Positions 26,715 through 36,650 of a stretch of 64,000 nucleotides of DNA are shown here, piece by piece. The notes beneath the pieces are model-generated. The model made no database searches. It was not told the origin of the DNA and was given only the letters and a program-made list of their open reading frames with translations. Source of the stretch: Lachnospiraceae bacterium (lineage in GTDB: Bacteria; Bacillota; Clostridia; Lachnospirales; Lachnospiraceae); the NCBI GenBank assembly GCA_015057275.1, contig SVEO01000001.1:162960-226959 (forward strand). The letters are read 5' to 3'. Both the position numbers and the translations under genes were made by a program. The number at the start of each line of letters is the position of its first letter. The first letter of the stretch is position 1.

Positions 26715-29651
26715 CTATTTTGTAAATGTGCAATAGTTAGAAATTGCATTTGTGTAATTACCTTCAATAGTGCCTTCCGGATTCGCAATATATTCGCCCG
26801 CCGCATCCATTCCACGCGCCTGCACCACATTAAGCGAGCCATCCGTTTCCAGTGCATCGTCCGGCACCTTAACGGTCGCCACGCCGTCCGAAACTTTCGC
26901 ACTGTAGAAATTCGTACCATTTACCTGGAAAGATACCTGTTTGATTGCTTCATTGTCAATCTTTGCTGTCACAATGGTGTAACCCGATTCGCCGCTCGTA
27001 TCGCATGTCTCAAATTGAATATCATCACTTGTTACATAATATCCAAGAGATGCATTCAACGCGTCAATGCTTGAAAACTGCTCGTCCAGCCACATAATAC
27101 GTGCCATCAAAAATGTCTGTATGTATTCGAGTTGTTCTTCATACGTCTGACCTGCTGTCGCCGAAAATGCACCGCCCCAACGCAACTCATTTGCATAACC
27201 CGGCAGACTGTTTTTCTCCCACATTTCGTACAAAGCATCACCCAGAATAGTCGCAATATATTCATCACGAACATCATGATAACGTTCGTACAATTTTACC
27301 ACAAAGTACGGGTCACGGATTAACAGTCGGTTCCACTGCACGGTCTGATAATACTGCTCGTTGGCAAACCATTCATTGGTCGTCTGCCATGTTTGCGGCG
27401 CATTCGTATTCTGCCCCATACTGTTGCCCCATGCCCAGTCAAAGTCCCAAACCGGTCCGAATACCATCTTACCGTCAATATCCTTGTACATAAAGAAGCT
27501 ATTCTTCATGCAGTCCCAGTTAAGCGAAATCTCACATACTAACATATTGTTGATGGCCGAATCAATGTCAAGGAAATCCGTGTAATGCCAGCCGTCGTAT
27601 CCCGCCGCGTCAAATTCATTCTCCCGGTATGTTACACCAACACGTTTGGTGCCATCATACCAGCCCTTATCCGCCACCTTATAATGTATGTCATGGTTAT
27701 CATAGACAAAATCGGTCGTATGCAGCGAATATTCCATAGCCTGTACATATGTATCAATGTATTCCACCAGCGAATCAAATTTTGCTTCTGCATCCGGCGT
27801 GTTCGTATAAATCGGCAACGCATATGCGGTCAGAACATTCGGCTCTTTGCCCTGCTGAATCTGATACCAAAAATCCATCTCCAGCAACACTCCGCCGGTT
27901 GCTGCCGGCACATCGTTTTCAAAATCCATATAATCGGTCAACTTAAAGATGTACGTATCACAAATCTCTCTTAAATAATCGGATGTAAATTCGTGCGTTT
28001 CGGAATCTACCCAGCTAAAATCCGCCACCAACTCATCTTCCAACGCATCTTTTGCTGCCTCATATTGCTCTTTCGAAATCTCTCCTGCTGCCTTAAGCGT
28101 CTTAGCAATCAGCTTTGCAATATCCTCCGCTAACTCTTCCCAATCAAAGATGTCCACACGACTCGTACCTACTCTTACATGCTCGGAAAGCTCATAAACG
28201 CCATAATATTGACCATTATAAACGAGATTAACCAACTCAGATTCCATACAATCAAGGCCCAAGTCCCCGGCTAACCCCTGCAACAATTTGTTGCGTACAA
28301 GCGAAACGTCAATTGCATTGGCTAACAACACCCAGTGCTTACTTTCACCATATCCCAACAAGTCCGCTTTCGTCTCCAATTTCACTTTAAATGGACGCTT
28401 CGCAAGTCCCGCGGTTGAATTCCCTCGTAGCTTAATTTCCGCCGCTCCATTATAGAGCTGTTCTTCAGAGTAATCCTCGCCAGTCAAATTGAAATTCACT
28501 GTCGCATATTGGGAGTCCACACCGGCATAGCTCGTCTCCGAATCAAGATACAACACCGGGAAAACAGAATAATATGCGCTGCACTGCGTGTAGCTTCCAT
28601 CTTTCATCGTTACCTTCAATGTCAATGTATTTTCAATATTCTCTTCTGTCGGTGTATAAGCCTCCGAAGAAGTGCTTACCAACTCGTCACCAACATACCA
28701 TTCATAAGCTACAACATCTTTTTTATTAATAAGTGACGTATCAATTGTAAACTTCACTTCCCTGCCGGCAGCAATGGCCGGTTCGTTGAAGCTGACACCA
28801 TTTGCAATATAACCGGTAGCAAGGCTAATTTGTTCTGCACTCAATTCCACGTCATAAATACGGATATCATCATACATTGCGCACATATCCGGATCGTCAT
28901 TCCACAGCGAATTACCTCCGATAGAAACGGTGTCAATCTCGCTTTTACCCCGAAAGAAGAAATTGCCTACCGTTCTTCCGCGCGTTCCGTCGAATGTAAT
29001 GCCGGAAACTTCCTTGCCATCTACGTAAATCTTTGTTCGTTCGGTCGATACCGTAAATGCAATATGATGCCACTGACTATCCGCCAGATAATTGCCCATA
29101 TCGCTCGTATCAAAGTACGCATTCCGGTCATATTCCGTATTGCTCATACGCCCGATTAAATTAACACCGAGCTTTGTCATCGGATACTTTTCACGATTTG
29201 TCGAATCGTAAGCCACAAAAATATCCGCCCACTGATAAGCCCCGGTAATGTCCACCTGCTCTGCGTCAAATTTCATCCACATTGTCACAGAAAATGCTTC
29301 CCCGGTAATCCCATTTTTAAAAGTGTTACCGTCAAGCTGCAAATAATTCTTACGCACCGTCGAGCTATTCTGGTCATCACCGTAGCTGTAGAACACGTTG
29401 CCGCGTTCCTCGTCCACCGCGATATTTCCAGCACCGATAATCTGTGCTGTACCAATCGCGCTGTTACTTCCGGTATTTTCAATCTCGCTGCCGTTTACCA
29501 TTTCAAAAGTGTACTCAGCAATCGGCTCCACCGGCTGCACCTCTGCTTGCCCGGCCGGCCGACTATTTTGAATAACAAAAATGATAAAACCTGATAATGC
29601 AGTAACTAATACCGCTGTCAGCACCCCAACTATAAGCTTTTTTCCCTTCAT
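26715..29651 (-). CDS. CotH kinase family protein with N-terminal TM and LamG/ConA-like domain
   Basis: MKGKKLIVGVLTAVLVTALSGFIIFVI; LamG-like FSVTMWMKF...WHHIAFTVSTERTKIYVDGKEV; CotH-like IKLRGNSTAGLAKRPFKVKLETKADLLGYGESKHWVLLANAIDVSLVRNKLLQGLA...GPVWDFDWAWGN. Confidence 0.88.
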   Translation of the reverse strand: MKGKKLIVGVLTAVLVTALSGFIIFVIQNSRPAGQAEVQPVEPIAEYTFEMVNGSEIENTGSNSAIGTAQIIGAGNIAVDEERGNVFYSYGDDQNSSTVRKNYLQLDGNTFKNGITGEAFSVTMWMKFDAEQVDITGAYQWADIFVAYDSTNREKYPMTKLGVNLIGRMSNTEYDRNAYFDTSDMGNYLADSQWHHIAFTVSTERTKIYVDGKEVSGITFDGTRGRTVGNFFFRGKSEIDTVSIGGNSLWNDDPDMCAMYDDIRIYDVELSAEQISLATGYIANGVSFNEPAIAAGREVKFTIDTSLINKKDVVAYEWYVGDELVSTSSEAYTPTEENIENTLTLKVTMKDGSYTQCSAYYSVFPVLYLDSETSYAGVDSQYATVNFNLTGEDYSEEQLYNGAAEIKLRGNSTAGLAKRPFKVKLETKADLLGYGESKHWVLLANAIDVSLVRNKLLQGLAGDLGLDCMESELVNLVYNGQYYGVYELSEHVRVGTSRVDIFDWEELAEDIAKLIAKTLKAAGEISKEQYEAAKDALEDELVADFSWVDSETHEFTSDYLREICDTYIFKLTDYMDFENDVPAATGGVLLEMDFWYQIQQGKEPNVLTAYALPIYTNTPDAEAKFDSLVEYIDTYVQAMEYSLHTTDFVYDNHDIHYKVADKGWYDGTKRVGVTYRENEFDAAGYDGWHYTDFLDIDSAINNMLVCEISLNWDCMKNSFFMYKDIDGKMVFGPVWDFDWAWGNSMGQNTNAPQTWQTTNEWFANEQYYQTVQWNRLLIRDPYFVVKLYERYHDVRDEYIATILGDALYEMWEKNSLPGYANELRWGGAFSATAGQTYEEQLEYIQTFLMARIMWLDEQFSSIDALNASLGYYVTSDDIQFETCDTSGESGYTIVTAKIDNEAIKQVSFQVNGTNFYSAKVSDGVATVKVPDDALETDGSLNVVQARGMDAAGEYIANPEGTIEGNYTNAISNYCTFTK

Positions 29652-29668
29652 ATTATAAATCCGTTCGT

Positions 29669-31675
29669 TTATTTTTTCTTTGGTTTGCGCGCTGATTTTT
29701 TCAACACAATCGCGCTTCGTGACGGAAGATAACATTTGAATCCAATGCGGCCGTCCGCCTGGCGTGTTGCCTCATATTGACACGCATGCGCGACGCGGCC
29801 CAGGCCACCGAACTGATAATCATCTGTCGAAAATGCTACCTTATAGACGCCTTCTTCCTGCACAGGCACAAAATAACCTTCATACGACTGCGTCGGATGG
29901 AAATTAAATGCAAAAATCACTTTGCCTTTACTATAAATCAAAGTCTTGTCATCCTGGCCAATCCACAACGAATGTGTCTCTTTTTGCAATAATTTTTCTT
30001 TTTTCAAAAGCGTAATCATCGCCTCATCAAATGCAAGCAGGTAGCCATAGCGCAGAAGTTCATTATCCGCGAGGCTCCACTGACGGCGGCAGTAGTGGTA
30101 ACTCCAACCGTTGCCCTCACGCGGGAAGTCAATCCATTCCGGATGACCGAATTCGTTACCCATGAAATTCAAGTAACCTTCGCCGGCCAACGCCGATGTC
30201 ACGAGACGTATCATTTTGTGTAACGCGATACCACGGTCGATAACAATGCTTTGGGATTCCTTGTTCATGCTTGTGTACATTTCGGCATCGCAAAGGCGGA
30301 ACATAATCGTCTTGTCACCTACCAACGCCTGATCATGCGATTCAGCATAACCAACTGTTTTTTCCTTCGGACGGCGGCTCGTAAGTTCGTACCAAAGCTT
30401 GTACATATCCCATGACTCATCCGTCACTTCCTTTAATGTCTTAATCCACAAATCCGGAATACCCATCGACAAACGGTAATCAAAACCGATACCACCGTCG
30501 CGCAACTTAATGCACATGCCCGGCATACCGGACATATCTTCCGCGATTGTAATAGCATGCGGGTTAATTGAATGAATCAGCTCATTGGCTAACTGCAAAT
30601 AAGTTACCGCTTCCACATCAGTATTCATAGAAAAGTACATGTGGTAGCCGGTAAATGCACTGCCGAGACCGTGATCGAGGTACAGCATTGAAGTTACGCC
30701 ATCAAAACGGAAGCCATCAAAATGGAATTCTTCCATCCAATATTTAAGGTTCGAAAGCAGGAAATGAATAACTTCATTTTTGCCGTAGTTGAACAGCTTC
30801 GTACCCCACGCACTATGATCGCCCTTACCGCCTTCGTGGAAGAACTGATACGTCGTACCGTCAAATTCATTGATCCCCTCACTTGTATTTTTAACCGCGT
30901 GCGAATGCACCACATCCAGCAATACTGCAATACCCATATTGTGTGCTGTGTTAATTAAATCCTTCAAATCTTCGCTCTCGCCGTAACGGGAAGCTGCCGC
31001 AAAGAAATTCGAAACCTGATATCCGAAGGAACCATAATACGGGTGCTCCATAATCGCCATAATCTGTATTGTGTTATATCCAAGCTGCTTTACGCGTGGC
31101 AACACATTGTCCTTAAACTCACGGTAAGAGCCAACCTTATATTCCTCAGTCGCCATGCCGATGTGGCACTCATAGATAAACGGGGTCTTTTCCGGCTTGA
31201 ATCCCTCATCCGTCCACGCAAACTGCTTATCCGGTTCTTCGATTTCCGCACACCAAAGGTATGTCACCGGATCCTGCACAACGCGCGTCGCATATAATGG
31301 GATTCTGCGTAGCTCTCGGCCAGCGTTCCAGACAATCGCCTGCACCTTTTGTCCTGGGCGAAGCGCTTCCTCGCCTTCAAGTTCAACCTCAAAAACGCCG
31401 CCATCCAAACGCTTCATCGGGCAAGATGCCGCATCCCAGCCATTGAAGTCACCGGTCAGATACATCGCATCCGCTGCCGGTGCCCATTCACGATACACCC
31501 AGCCGGTTTCTGTGCGGTGAAATCCATAATATTTGTGACCATTTGCAAAATCAGCAAGCTTGCCGTTCTTACCAAGTAACTCTTTTCTCTTTGCCTTATA
31601 AAGATCCATTCTGAGATTAATATCTTTCTCAAAAGGCTCCAGATAAGGATCGATTTTTATGATTCCGTATGACAT
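29669..31675 (-). CDS. glgB: 1,4-alpha-glucan branching enzyme, eukaryote-like GBE type
   Basis: CBM48 + GH13: REWAPAADAMYLTGDFNGWD; GYNTIQIMAIMEHPYYGSFGYQVSNFFAAASRYG; FHFDGFRFDGVTSMLYLDHG; SGMPGMC...GFDYRLSMGIPDLWIK; YAESHDQALVGDKT; GYLNFMGNEFGHPEWIDFPREGN. Confidence 0.92.
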   Translation of the reverse strand: MSYGIIKIDPYLEPFEKDINLRMDLYKAKRKELLGKNGKLADFANGHKYYGFHRTETGWVYREWAPAADAMYLTGDFNGWDAASCPMKRLDGGVFEVELEGEEALRPGQKVQAIVWNAGRELRRIPLYATRVVQDPVTYLWCAEIEEPDKQFAWTDEGFKPEKTPFIYECHIGMATEEYKVGSYREFKDNVLPRVKQLGYNTIQIMAIMEHPYYGSFGYQVSNFFAAASRYGESEDLKDLINTAHNMGIAVLLDVVHSHAVKNTSEGINEFDGTTYQFFHEGGKGDHSAWGTKLFNYGKNEVIHFLLSNLKYWMEEFHFDGFRFDGVTSMLYLDHGLGSAFTGYHMYFSMNTDVEAVTYLQLANELIHSINPHAITIAEDMSGMPGMCIKLRDGGIGFDYRLSMGIPDLWIKTLKEVTDESWDMYKLWYELTSRRPKEKTVGYAESHDQALVGDKTIMFRLCDAEMYTSMNKESQSIVIDRGIALHKMIRLVTSALAGEGYLNFMGNEFGHPEWIDFPREGNGWSYHYCRRQWSLADNELLRYGYLLAFDEAMITLLKKEKLLQKETHSLWIGQDDKTLIYSKGKVIFAFNFHPTQSYEGYFVPVQEEGVYKVAFSTDDYQFGGLGRVAHACQYEATRQADGRIGFKCYLPSRSAIVLKKSARKPKKK

Positions 31676-31861
31676 ATTTGACCTCCTATTTTATATAAAG
31701 TATTATTAAAATTGCTCTAACTATAATTATAAATTCAAACGTTTCTAATGTCAATTTTCTTCTTCCAGCATTCAGATATTTTAGCACAAATTTCTTTTGT
31801 TGCGTTTTCCCCGGCGCTTAGCATGCGAAAAACGCCGTCACATATTGACGACGTTTCCTCT

Positions 31862-32944
31862 TTAGTCTTCTGTAATTTTCTTAACTAATTTCTTTAAATC
31901 AAATTTTGGTGCCACGAGCCAGCGCATCGCCTTTCGTACCGGCGGACTTGCCAGAAGGAATGCCAATGGAATGCCGGCAAACACATACATTGCCGCCTTA
32001 ATGTCGCTATTAAATATATCCAAAAAGTCAAATCGCTGAGCAAGACTTCTGGAGAATATAATAAAGAACAGATGCAACATATAGATGTATGTTGATTGCG
32101 TTCCAATGTAACTGAAAAATGTTTTTTTCGTTGGACTGATACCTAGCGTAAAAAAGAAAAACGCAAATCCGACCAAATAATGAATTAACGTAAATGCTAA
32201 GAATTCAGCCTGCGTTAAATCATAGAAATATCCGGTCAATCCGGAATATACTCTCTTTAACGTCAGTGCACCAACCTTAAAGTATTCCGGCAGCATCCAT
32301 ACGCTCACAAAAAGCGCTATGAATGCAAGCACGCTTAAAACGCGGAACCATGGTTTTTTGCAGAATTTTAAATCTCGTCCGGATGTATAATATCCCAAAA
32401 GGAAGAAAGGATAATGTGTGAACAGGCGCATAAATCCCCCAAACGGAACCGCCTCCCCAAATTGCACCACAATAGCAACAATAAGTGCAATCACAAACAA
32501 TCCTTTTAACTTCTTTAAGTGCGGTGTAATCAGCTGATAAACCGCAATTGTGATGATATACCAAACGCCAAACAGCGGTGAGAAATAGGAAAATCTCGAA
32601 ACGGATGCATAACCGGTAAAACTATAAAAGAACATCATTACCGTCTGCAACACAATGTACGGCACAACCAATTTGTTAATCACAGAAATCCAATCATTGT
32701 TATCAATTCGCTTTTTCGCAAATCGTCCGGACACAATCAGAAACACCGGCATATGAAACACATAAATAGATTTGTACAATGTGTTAAGCCACAATGGATC
32801 TCCCGTCGAAAAATCAGTGTATACAATAAGATCCTCTGACAAATGTGCCAAAACGACAAAAATAATCAAAAAAGCTTTTGCATTATCAAACCAATAATCA
32901 CGTTCTTTTGTTTGAAGCATAGGTTTTTGTATATTTTCTTTCAT
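31862..32944 (-). CDS. Acyltransferase family (Acyl_transf_3) membrane protein
   Basis: KERDYWFDNAKAFLIIFVVLAHLSEDL...MPVFLIVSGRFAKKR; about 10 TM segments. Confidence 0.85.
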   Translation of the reverse strand: MKENIQKPMLQTKERDYWFDNAKAFLIIFVVLAHLSEDLIVYTDFSTGDPLWLNTLYKSIYVFHMPVFLIVSGRFAKKRIDNNDWISVINKLVVPYIVLQTVMMFFYSFTGYASVSRFSYFSPLFGVWYIITIAVYQLITPHLKKLKGLFVIALIVAIVVQFGEAVPFGGFMRLFTHYPFFLLGYYTSGRDLKFCKKPWFRVLSVLAFIALFVSVWMLPEYFKVGALTLKRVYSGLTGYFYDLTQAEFLAFTLIHYLVGFAFFFFTLGISPTKKTFFSYIGTQSTYIYMLHLFFIIFSRSLAQRFDFLDIFNSDIKAAMYVFAGIPLAFLLASPPVRKAMRWLVAPKFDLKKLVKKITED

Positions 32945-33016
32945 TTTCCCTCCGTCCGCAGCAATTTTTCACCTTTCTCGCTAAAATTTTCTGCCAGTCT
33001 CTTTTTTATTTAGAAA

Positions 33017-33090
33017 CGTCCCTGACTGGAGTCGAACCAGCGGCCTTTCGCTTAGGAGGCGAACGCTCTATCCTACTGAGCTACAGAGAC
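33017..33090 (-). tRNA. tRNA-Arg (CCT)
   Basis: GTCTCTG/CAGGGAC acceptor; TTCGC CTCCTAA GCGAA anticodon arm. Confidence 0.94.
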
Positions 33091-33172
33091 TAAATCTACA
33101 ATATTTTAATTGATATCACAATGTGTGTCAAGACACCTCAATGTCAAATTTATATTCACTACTTGCATTGCC

Positions 33173-34057
33173 TCACGATAACAAGAAGCCAATTTCGCCC
33201 TGCATCCAGATAGACCCCTTTAGGCGGCGCCCGACTTGCGGTTCACCAAAAAGATCTTTTTCATTAATGCAAACCTCTATAGTCAATTCGTTGCATTCCA
33301 CAGTTAATTTGTGTATATTTTCTTCTGTCAGCGGATTAGTAATTTTCTCAACTTCCTTGATATCGCCAACAATTGCATAGCGGTCACACTCCAATCCATA
33401 TGGCATAAAAGTCGTGTCCACCACCGAGAAAAGATCTTCTCTACCAATGCGCTGATATGCATTATTGAGCTCATCCATCTGAGAAATACTTAAAATCTGC
33501 ATCGCCTGCACATCCCCTTTACTGGCAGCCTCCAGCATCTGGCGTTTCTTTTCTTTCGCCACAACCTGCTTTTGCCTCATATTTCCGGAGCGGTCCAGCG
33601 GCAGTAAAATTTTTGCATCAACCGATAACGCTGACAAATGTACATTTACCGGCAACCTTCCACTCGCATAATCATGCTCTGCCTGGTTAATACATTCCTG
33701 CGAATTCATTACAAAAAAGATGAGATTCATTCCACTTTTACCGTCATCACATGCGCCGAGGTAACATTCCTGCCCCAATTTGCGTTCCATCGACACGCCT
33801 GCAACACATTGTGTCAACGTTCCTTTTGAAAACGGATAAATATAATCATCGTATTCACCTTCATCCGTCACTGTCGTGTGCAGAATACAACCAATACTCT
33901 CTGTAATGTTAATAATATATTCGCGGGCATATTCGTCCTGTTTTAATGGAATCGAAGAAATTATGCGCGCATTTTTCTTGATATAATCCGCCAATTCATT
34001 TAATTTTTTCTTCGTTTCATACTGGCTAAAGCCAATAGCTCTCATAAAAATATTCAT
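33173..34057 (-). CDS. DUF3881-like family protein
   Basis: MNIFMRAIGFSQYETKKKLNELADYIKKN...; SD CGGAG before ATG 34057; family recognition from memory. Confidence 0.6.
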   Translation of the reverse strand: MNIFMRAIGFSQYETKKKLNELADYIKKNARIISSIPLKQDEYAREYIINITESIGCILHTTVTDEGEYDDYIYPFSKGTLTQCVAGVSMERKLGQECYLGACDDGKSGMNLIFFVMNSQECINQAEHDYASGRLPVNVHLSALSVDAKILLPLDRSGNMRQKQVVAKEKKRQMLEAASKGDVQAMQILSISQMDELNNAYQRIGREDLFSVVDTTFMPYGLECDRYAIVGDIKEVEKITNPLTEENIHKLTVECNELTIEVCINEKDLFGEPQVGRRLKGSIWMQGEIGFLLS

Positions 34058-34093
34058 GTTATACTCCGATAACTTCCAACAGAACATGCAAAA

Positions 34094-34663
34094 TTACATT
34101 TCGCCGTCCTGTTTTTTCTGTTTTCGCATCAATGTCTCATATTTTTTTAGATGATCCTGCTCCATAGCTCGTCCAAACGCTTCTTCTTCCTCTTCTGACA
34201 AAGGGCCTTCGCTCACGCCATTAACAATCGACTTTGCGTAAACATAACATCCCTGATTGCTATTTACGACATTGAAAACATAGCCGCAATTCTCATGATT
34301 GAGCATTGCTAACGCAAAGCTGAGCTGTCCGCCCATTTCATGCAGTGCATCATACTTAACAATCGCTGTTTTTTGATAGCATTTACCGATTCCCTGAAAC
34401 AATTCTTCGCAGAGTCGATTTCGCTCACGGTTCGTCTTAATCAAAAATCCCATTCTCTCGAAGCAATGCTCCATACTCTCAGAAAGCGATGTCTCTTCGT
34501 TTCCGACAAAAAATGTCTCATAATTTTCCTCAATATTTTTAATTTTTATACTCTGCAATACATTCCAAAGGACTAAGACTAAGATAATCCCCAGCAAAAT
34601 CGCAATAAATATGAACGGATCCACGCTTCCAAGCCCCAGTTTATTTAAGACCTCACTATTCAT
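34094..34663 (-). CDS. DUF4446-like family protein
   Basis: N-terminal TM, C-terminal YDALHEMGGQLSFALAMLNHENCGYVFNVVNSNQGCYVYAKSIVNG; adjacent to parB as commonly seen. Confidence 0.75.
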   Translation of the reverse strand: MNSEVLNKLGLGSVDPFIFIAILLGIILVLVLWNVLQSIKIKNIEENYETFFVGNEETSLSESMEHCFERMGFLIKTNRERNRLCEELFQGIGKCYQKTAIVKYDALHEMGGQLSFALAMLNHENCGYVFNVVNSNQGCYVYAKSIVNGVSEGPLSEEEEEAFGRAMEQDHLKKYETLMRKQKKQDGEM

Positions 34664-34686
34664 ATGCTTCCTCTTTTCTACACAAA

Positions 34687-35643
34687 TTATTTTCCTTGTA
34701 ATAATAAAGACAGGCGTTCCAATTCGTCAATCGAGTAGTATTCTATTTCAATTACACCTTTTTCTTTTTCTTTTCTCTGGATTCTCACTTTCGTCCCTAC
34801 TGCTCGACGCAACTGTTCTTCCATTTCATCATAAACAAGCTGGTCGTTGAAAATTTCATTCTTTGGCTTTTTCGTCTTCGGATTCAGGAATTCCTTTACT
34901 AATTTTTCGGTTTCTCTAACACTTAATCCCTTCTTTATTATAATATCAGCCACTTTTTCCTGTTCTTCCTCGGATTCAATTGTGACTAATGTTCGTGCAT
35001 GTCCACCACTCAACTTACCGTTAATCAAATATTCCTGCACTTTGTCGCACAATTTTAATAATCTCATTGAATTTGTGACCGCGGTACGGCTTTTGGAAAC
35101 TCTGTCAGCAACTTCTTCCTGTGTTAAGTGATATTCTTCCAGCAATCGCTTATATGCCTGAGCTTCTTCAATAGGATTTAAGTCCTGGCGCTGAATGTTT
35201 TCGATTAATGCAATTTCCAGCACATCGTCGTCTGCATATTCCTTCACAACGACCGGCACTTCATGCAATCCCGCTAGCTGTGCCGCTCTCCATCGGCGCT
35301 CTCCGGCAATAATTTCATAGAATTCACCTTTTTTTTGCACGATAATCGGCTGAATCATCCCATACTGCTGGATAGAACCCGCAAGTTCTTCCAGTGCACT
35401 TTCATCGAACTGCTTACGTGGCTGTTCGCGATTTGGTTCTACAAGCATCGTCTTAACCATCAAAGGTTCATTCTTAACGACCTCTTTGACGACTTCGACT
35501 TCCTTTATAACCTCTACCTCTTTAATTACTTCTTTCTCAACTACTTTTTCCTCCGCCGGTTTCTGCACGGCAATCGCAGAATCCGAATTTCCACGCGGAA
35601 TTAAATTATCTAAACCTTTACCCAAACCTTTCCGTGGTGGCAT
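34687..35643 (-). CDS. parB: ParB/Spo0J chromosome partitioning protein (CTPase/DNA-binding)
   Basis: MPPRKGLGKGLDNLIP; PREQPRKQFDESALEELAGSIQQYGMIQPIIV; GERRWRAAQLAGL; HTH LTQEEVADRVSKSRTAVTNSMRLL. Confidence 0.96.
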   Translation of the reverse strand: MPPRKGLGKGLDNLIPRGNSDSAIAVQKPAEEKVVEKEVIKEVEVIKEVEVVKEVVKNEPLMVKTMLVEPNREQPRKQFDESALEELAGSIQQYGMIQPIIVQKKGEFYEIIAGERRWRAAQLAGLHEVPVVVKEYADDDVLEIALIENIQRQDLNPIEEAQAYKRLLEEYHLTQEEVADRVSKSRTAVTNSMRLLKLCDKVQEYLINGKLSGGHARTLVTIESEEEQEKVADIIIKKGLSVRETEKLVKEFLNPKTKKPKNEIFNDQLVYDEMEEQLRRAVGTKVRIQRKEKEKGVIEIEYYSIDELERLSLLLQGK

Positions 35644-35666
35644 CTTTCTTTCTCCTTCCTTATAAA

Positions 35667-35682
35667 TGTTTCACGTGAAACA
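35667..35682. promoter_or_regulatory. parS site 1 (tgtttcacgtgaaaca)
   Basis: Exact 16-bp parS palindrome. Confidence 0.95.
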
Positions 35683-35703
35683 TTTGTTTTTCTCTTTCCC
35701 TGA

Positions 35704-35719
35704 TGTTTCACGTGAAACA
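35704..35719. promoter_or_regulatory. parS site 2 (tgtttcacgtgaaaca)
   Basis: Exact 16-bp parS palindrome. Confidence 0.95.
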
Positions 35720-35744
35720 TCGGCATTTTGTATTCGTGATGGAA

Positions 35745-35760
35745 TGTTTCACGTGAAACG
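35745..35760. promoter_or_regulatory. parS site 3 (tgtttcacgtgaaacg, one mismatch)
   Basis: 15/16 match to the palindrome. Confidence 0.9.
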
Positions 35761-35769
35761 TTCCATTTA

Positions 35770-36543
35770 TTATTCTGCTGCAATGACTTCTTCAGCCAAT
35801 AATCTATAGCTTTCTGCGCCGGTTGCACGCTTGTCATACAAATTTATTGGCAACCCATAACTTGGTGCTTCCGCCAAACGAATATTTCTTGGAATAATTG
35901 TCTTGTAAATATTTTGATTTAAATTATTCTTTACGTTTTCTACAACTTCCAAAGAAAGATTTGTTCTCGCATCATACATTGTAAATACGACACCTTCCAT
36001 GCGCAAATTCGGATTTAATCGCTCCTTGACCAACTCAACGGTATGAATAAGCTGTGATAGGCCTTCCAGCGCATAATATTCGCACTGAATCGGTACAAGC
36101 ACCGAATCCGCAGTTGTCAGGGCGTTTACTGTCAATACATTCAGCGACGGAGGACAATCGATAATAATAAAATCAAAATCGTCTCTAATTTTATCGATTT
36201 GCTTTTTTAATATGTACTCACGTTCACTTACTCCAATTAAATCAATTTCTGCACCAGACAGATTCACATTAGATGGAAGTACAGAAAGATTACCTTCGAA
36301 TTCTTCCAAAACATCTTCCAACAGGCAATCTGCAAGTTCACAATCCCCGATTAATAAATCATATACCGTAAATTCCAAGCTGTCCTTATCTATACCGAGA
36401 CCGCTTGTTGCATTCCCCTGTGGGTCCGTATCAACCAATAAAACTTTTTTACCAAACTCAGCCAAACACGCCGCCAAATTCGTTGCCGTCGTTGTTTTTC
36501 CTACACCGCCTTTTTGATTTGCAATTGCTATAATTCTACCCAT
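35770..36543 (-). CDS. parA: ParA/Soj chromosome partitioning ATPase
   Basis: MGRIIAIANQKGGVGKTTTATNLAACLAEFGKKVLLVDTDPQGNATSGLG. Confidence 0.96.
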   Translation of the reverse strand: MGRIIAIANQKGGVGKTTTATNLAACLAEFGKKVLLVDTDPQGNATSGLGIDKDSLEFTVYDLLIGDCELADCLLEDVLEEFEGNLSVLPSNVNLSGAEIDLIGVSEREYILKKQIDKIRDDFDFIIIDCPPSLNVLTVNALTTADSVLVPIQCEYYALEGLSQLIHTVELVKERLNPNLRMEGVVFTMYDARTNLSLEVVENVKNNLNQNIYKTIIPRNIRLAEAPSYGLPINLYDKRATGAESYRLLAEEVIAAE

Positions 36544-36596
36544 ATTATCTTTATCACTCCTTATACAAGAATATGGAAAACTTTGCCAGCTTAAAG

Positions 36597-36647
36597 TTTT
36601 CCACATTTTTATCCACATTTTGTTTAAAAAAATGCGATTTATTCACA
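36597..36647. promoter_or_regulatory. DnaA-box cluster upstream of parA
   Basis: ttttccaca 36597-36605, ttatccaca 36609-36617 (perfect), ttattcaca 36639-36647. Confidence 0.6.
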
Positions 36648-36650
36648 TTT

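Noticed and set aside
35610-35837. ORF MTSVQPAQKAIDYW...NVSRETFHHEYKMPMFHVKHQGKRKTNVSRETF
   Set aside because: It is created by translating the three parS palindromes (VSRETF/FHVKH signature) and overlaps both parA and parB ends.
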